A stretch of DNA of 64,000 nt from SG8-30 sp963695155 (GTDB taxonomy: Bacteria > Pseudomonadota > Gammaproteobacteria > Steroidobacterales > Steroidobacteraceae), in the NCBI GenBank assembly GCA_963695155.1, contig CAVOGD010000003.1:124001-188000 (forward strand). The letters are read 5' to 3'. Positions 61,527 through 64,000 of the stretch are shown one piece after another. The translations under genes were made by a program, and so were the position numbers. Within the stretch, counting starts at the first letter, position 1. Each line of letters opens with the position of its first letter. Below the pieces are notes generated by a model. That model made no database searches. It was not told the origin of the DNA and saw nothing but the letters and a program-made list of their open reading frames with translations.

Positions 61527-63162
61527 ATGATCATTCGCAAGGCACCCCCCAGGCAGCTCGCGCTCGACGAGCCGATCCGGCACGGCGGCGCGCACAAGCG
61601 GCCGGTCACGCGGCGCGACTTCCTCGCCCAGGGCCTGACCGCGGGTCTCGGTACGGTCGTCGCGCCGACGCTGTTCGGCCTGTTCGCCAATCCGCGCGCG
61701 GCCATGGCGGCGCTGTCGCCCGACCTCGAGGCATTGCGCACCACCTGCGGCATCGAGGTGCTCGGCGCCGGCAAGATCCCGTTCATCTGCATAGACCTGG
61801 CCGGCGGCGCCAACATGGTCGGCTCGAACGTGCTGATCGGCGGCCCGGGCGGCCAGCTCGATTTCCTCAGCACCGCCGGCTACGCCAAGATGGGCCTGCC
61901 CGGCGACATGCTGCCGGGTCTCATCAACCCGGCGACCGGCACGAGCTTCACGGACACCACCGCTCGGGCTGGCCTTCCACTCGGACAGCGCGTTCCTGCG
62001 CGGCATCCTCGACCGCGTCTCGCCGGCGACCGCCGCCAGCGTGAACGGCGCCGTCATCCCCGCCAGGTCCGAGAACGACACCGGCAACAATCCCCACAAC
62101 CCGATGTACGGTATCTACCGCGCCGGCGCCGACGGTTCGCTGGCGACGCTGATCGGGTCGCGCGCCTCCGACTCGGGCGGCAATTCCATGGCGCCGGCGG
62201 GGCTGATCGACCTGTCGGTCCGCCCGACCAAGATCGACCGCGCCAGCGACGTCACCGGGCTGGTGGACACCGGGCAGCTCGCTAACCTGCTGAGCGTGGA
62301 CGACACTGTGGCGGTCCTGGAAGCCGTCCAGCGCATCAGCCACCGCAAGCTGCAGGTGGTCGATCCCGGGCAGGACTGGCCGGATCCGCGCCGGCCCACG
62401 GTCACGCGCAACGAGGTGGTCCGCGAACTCGTGAGCTGCGGCTACGTGAAGGCGGCCGACGTCGTGGACCGGTTCGGCAACCCGTCCAGCCTCAACCCGG
62501 AACTGGATCCCGACATCGTCGGCAGCTCCGGCGTCTTCTCGCGCGCCGAGTACGACGCGGACGCGGAGTTCCGCAAGACCGCAGCCGTGATGAAGATGGT
62601 GCTGTCCGGCTACGCCGGCGCGGGCACGATCACGATGGGCGGCTACGACTACCATGGGCAGGGGCGCGCGACGGGCGAGGTGCGTGACCTGCGCGCCGGG
62701 CGCTGCATGGGCGCCTGCCTGGAATACGCGGCGCGCCGCGGCATGCCACTGATGCTGTACGTCTTCTCCGACGGTTCGCTGTCGGCCGCCGGCCAGGTGG
62801 ACAACACGCCGGACGGGCGCGGCAAGTTCATGTGGACCAGCGACAACCAGTCCACCGCCGCCTCGTTCTTCCTGGTGTTCGACCCGCGCGGCCGCCCGCA
62901 ACTCGTGGACACGGGCCCGGGGGGCGCGGCGCGACACCAGCAGATCGGCTACTTCCGCAGCGACGCCTCGGTCGAGACGGCCTCGAGCCCGGCCGCGAAC
63001 AACGTCAACCTGCTGGTCGAGACGGTGGTGCTGAACTACATGGCGCTGCACGGCGAGCAGAACCAGTTCGCCGGGATCTTCCAGGGCCACGGACTGGGCT
63101 CGGCGGCCTTGCAGGACAGCCTGATCGCGTTCAACCCGATCGTCAGCGGCCGCATCAGCTGA
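61527..63162 (+). CDS. DUF1501 Tat-exported protein, one frameshift
   Basis: A DUF1501-family protein (alkaline-phosphatase-like fold, often mis-annotated as secretion proteins). A twin-arginine signal is present (VTRRDFLAQGLTAGLGT, Arg29-Arg30). ICIDLAGGANMVGSNVLIGG and GMPLMLYVFSDGSL with GKFMWTSDNQST are family landmarks. The frame breaks at 61957-61963 (ACCACCGCTC): dropping one base joins SFTDTT to LGLAFHSDSAFLRGILDR and gives about 544 residues. In other bacteria DUF1501 genes are partnered with DUF1549/1553/1800 or cytochrome-like genes, which the two upstream genes resemble. Last gene of the plus-strand operon; function unknown. Confidence 0.85.
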
Positions 63163-63191
63163 CCGCGGGGCGTGCTAGGCTCGCGCCCCGC

Positions 63192-64000
63192 ATGGCGAGT
63201 CACCGCGAGTCCCTGCCGCTCGACCTCCTGTGCTGCCCGCGCTGCCGCGGGCCGCTCACGTCCGGCACGGCGATCGCCTGTGAAGCCTGTGCGGTGGAAT
63301 TCCCGATGGTCGGCGGCCTGCCGTGGCTGCTCGCGGATCCGCCGGCCGCGCTCGGCGAGTGGCGCGCCCGCCTGCATGCCTTCCTGGCCGAGCTCGCGGC
63401 GCAGGCGGACCGATACCGGGGCGCGCTCGGCGAGCACGTTACGCGCGCCAGCACGCGCACCCGGCTCAAGCTGCTGGCGGGCGCGTGCGACGATCACGCC
63501 CGGCGCCTGCGCGCGCTGCTGGCGCCGCTCGGCGTCGATGCCGGCGGCGCCGCACCCGAGCTCTACCGCGCGCTGGGCGTGACGCAGCCTTCCGGCCAGG
63601 GACTCACCGACTACTACGCGAACCTGCACCGCGACTGGTGCTGGGGCGAGGCCGAGAATGAGGCATCGTTCCGGCTGGTGAATGCGGCGCTGGGTGCCGC
63701 GGCGCCCGGCCGCACGCTGTTGCTGGGGGCCGGCGCCGGGCGCCTGGCCTACGACCTGCACCTGCGTCGCCGGCCGGATCCGCTGCTGGCCGTGGATATC
63801 AACCCGCTGTTCCTGCTGGCCGCGCAGCGGCTGTTCGCGGGCGAACGGCTGGAACTGTACGAATTCCCGGTCGCGCCGCGGGGCATCGAGAGTCACGCCA
63901 TCCTGCGCCGGCTGCAGGCGCCGCAGCCGGCGCCCGCCGGCCTCCACCTGGTCTGTGCTGACGTGAGCAGCGCGCCGTTTGCGGCGCACGCTTTCGACAC
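63192..64000 (+). CDS. Zinc-ribbon class I methyltransferase (3' end cut by window)
   Basis: An open frame from ATG 63192 runs to the window end without a stop; about 269 residues are visible. Cys15-x2-Cys18 and Cys30-x2-Cys33 form a zinc ribbon (LLCCPRCRGPLTSGTAIACEAC) like Trm112-type or YcaR-like domains. A Rossmann SAM-binding segment follows (TLLLGAGAGRLAYDL, LLAVDINPLFLLAAQ) and HLVCADVSSAPFAAHAFD, the usual end of motif. The start follows the DUF1501 stop by 30 bp, so it may belong to the same operon. Substrate unknown. Confidence 0.75.
   Translation, partial: MASHRESLPLDLLCCPRCRGPLTSGTAIACEACAVEFPMVGGLPWLLADPPAALGEWRARLHAFLAELAAQADRYRGALGEHVTRASTRTRLKLLAGACDDHARRLRALLAPLGVDAGGAAPELYRALGVTQPSGQGLTDYYANLHRDWCWGEAENEASFRLVNAALGAAAPGRTLLLGAGAGRLAYDLHLRRRPDPLLAVDINPLFLLAAQRLFAGERLELYEFPVAPRGIESHAILRRLQAPQPAPAGLHLVCADVSSAPFAAHAFD

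Noticed and set aside
61527..63162. DUF1501 as a type II secretion GspF protein
   Set aside because: That name is a historical mis-annotation of DUF1501; it has a Tat signal and no GspF repeats, and the real gspF is at 23060-24274.

Overview
The window is about 70% G+C and densely coded. It reads as chromosome from a Gammaproteobacterium. The run clpS-clpA / infA-aat-trxB / ftsK-lolA-(vanZ-like)-rarA-serS follows the gene order known from Pseudomonas and relatives. rne/rluC are divergent as in E. coli, and yceD-rpmF-fabH and an SOS cassette lexA-imuA-imuB-dnaE2 are also present. I cannot place it below class; something near Xanthomonadales, Nevskiales or Steroidobacterales would fit, but that is inference.

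Layout: 1-1046 is the end of a class I aminotransferase. 1346-7540 is a giant glycine-repeat autotransporter. 7624-8112 is a low-molecular-weight phosphatase. 8140-12830 holds rne, rluC and maf. 12907-15697 holds yceD, rpmF, fabH and an L,D-transpeptidase, converging on a Braun-type lipoprotein. 16555-22671 is the SOS mutagenesis operon behind two perfect LexA boxes. 22679-28701 is a small acidic protein and a partial type II secretion set (gspF, E, D, C). 28967-41746 is the conserved housekeeping block. 41860-41949 is tRNA-Ser(TGA). 42036-44817 is an arginase/ornithine aminotransferase pair with a divergent Lrp-type regulator. 44976-50031 holds small membrane, redox and signalling genes and tRNA-Ala(CGC). 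50188-51640 holds two related exported proteins. 51676-63162 is an exported module of uncharacterised families, followed by a cut-off methyltransferase.

The most unusual region is 51676-63162. A six-gene minus-strand operon encodes three outer-membrane barrels (one of them DUF3570), a DUF4266 lipoprotein with a GCGCN tail, a TlpA thioredoxin and a lipoprotein with two CxxCH sites related to HzsA-like proteins. It faces a plus-strand operon encoding a CxxCH protein, a lipoprotein with a duplicated CxxCH/HNCW domain and a LamG domain, and a Tat-type DUF1501 protein. The shared 237 bp promoter region holds two perfect TGTGA-N6-TCACA palindromes exactly 30 bp apart, so both arms may answer to one CRP-family regulator. 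I propose an envelope redox module; its substrate is unknown.

A caution for all readers: five genes (gspD, rarA, an HD-GYP gene, a small lipoprotein gene and the DUF1501 gene) carry six frameshifts in total. Every one is explained by a single extra base. This one-directional pattern suggests insertion errors in the read or assembly rather than gene decay. Those genes are annotated as whole genes with a frameshift.
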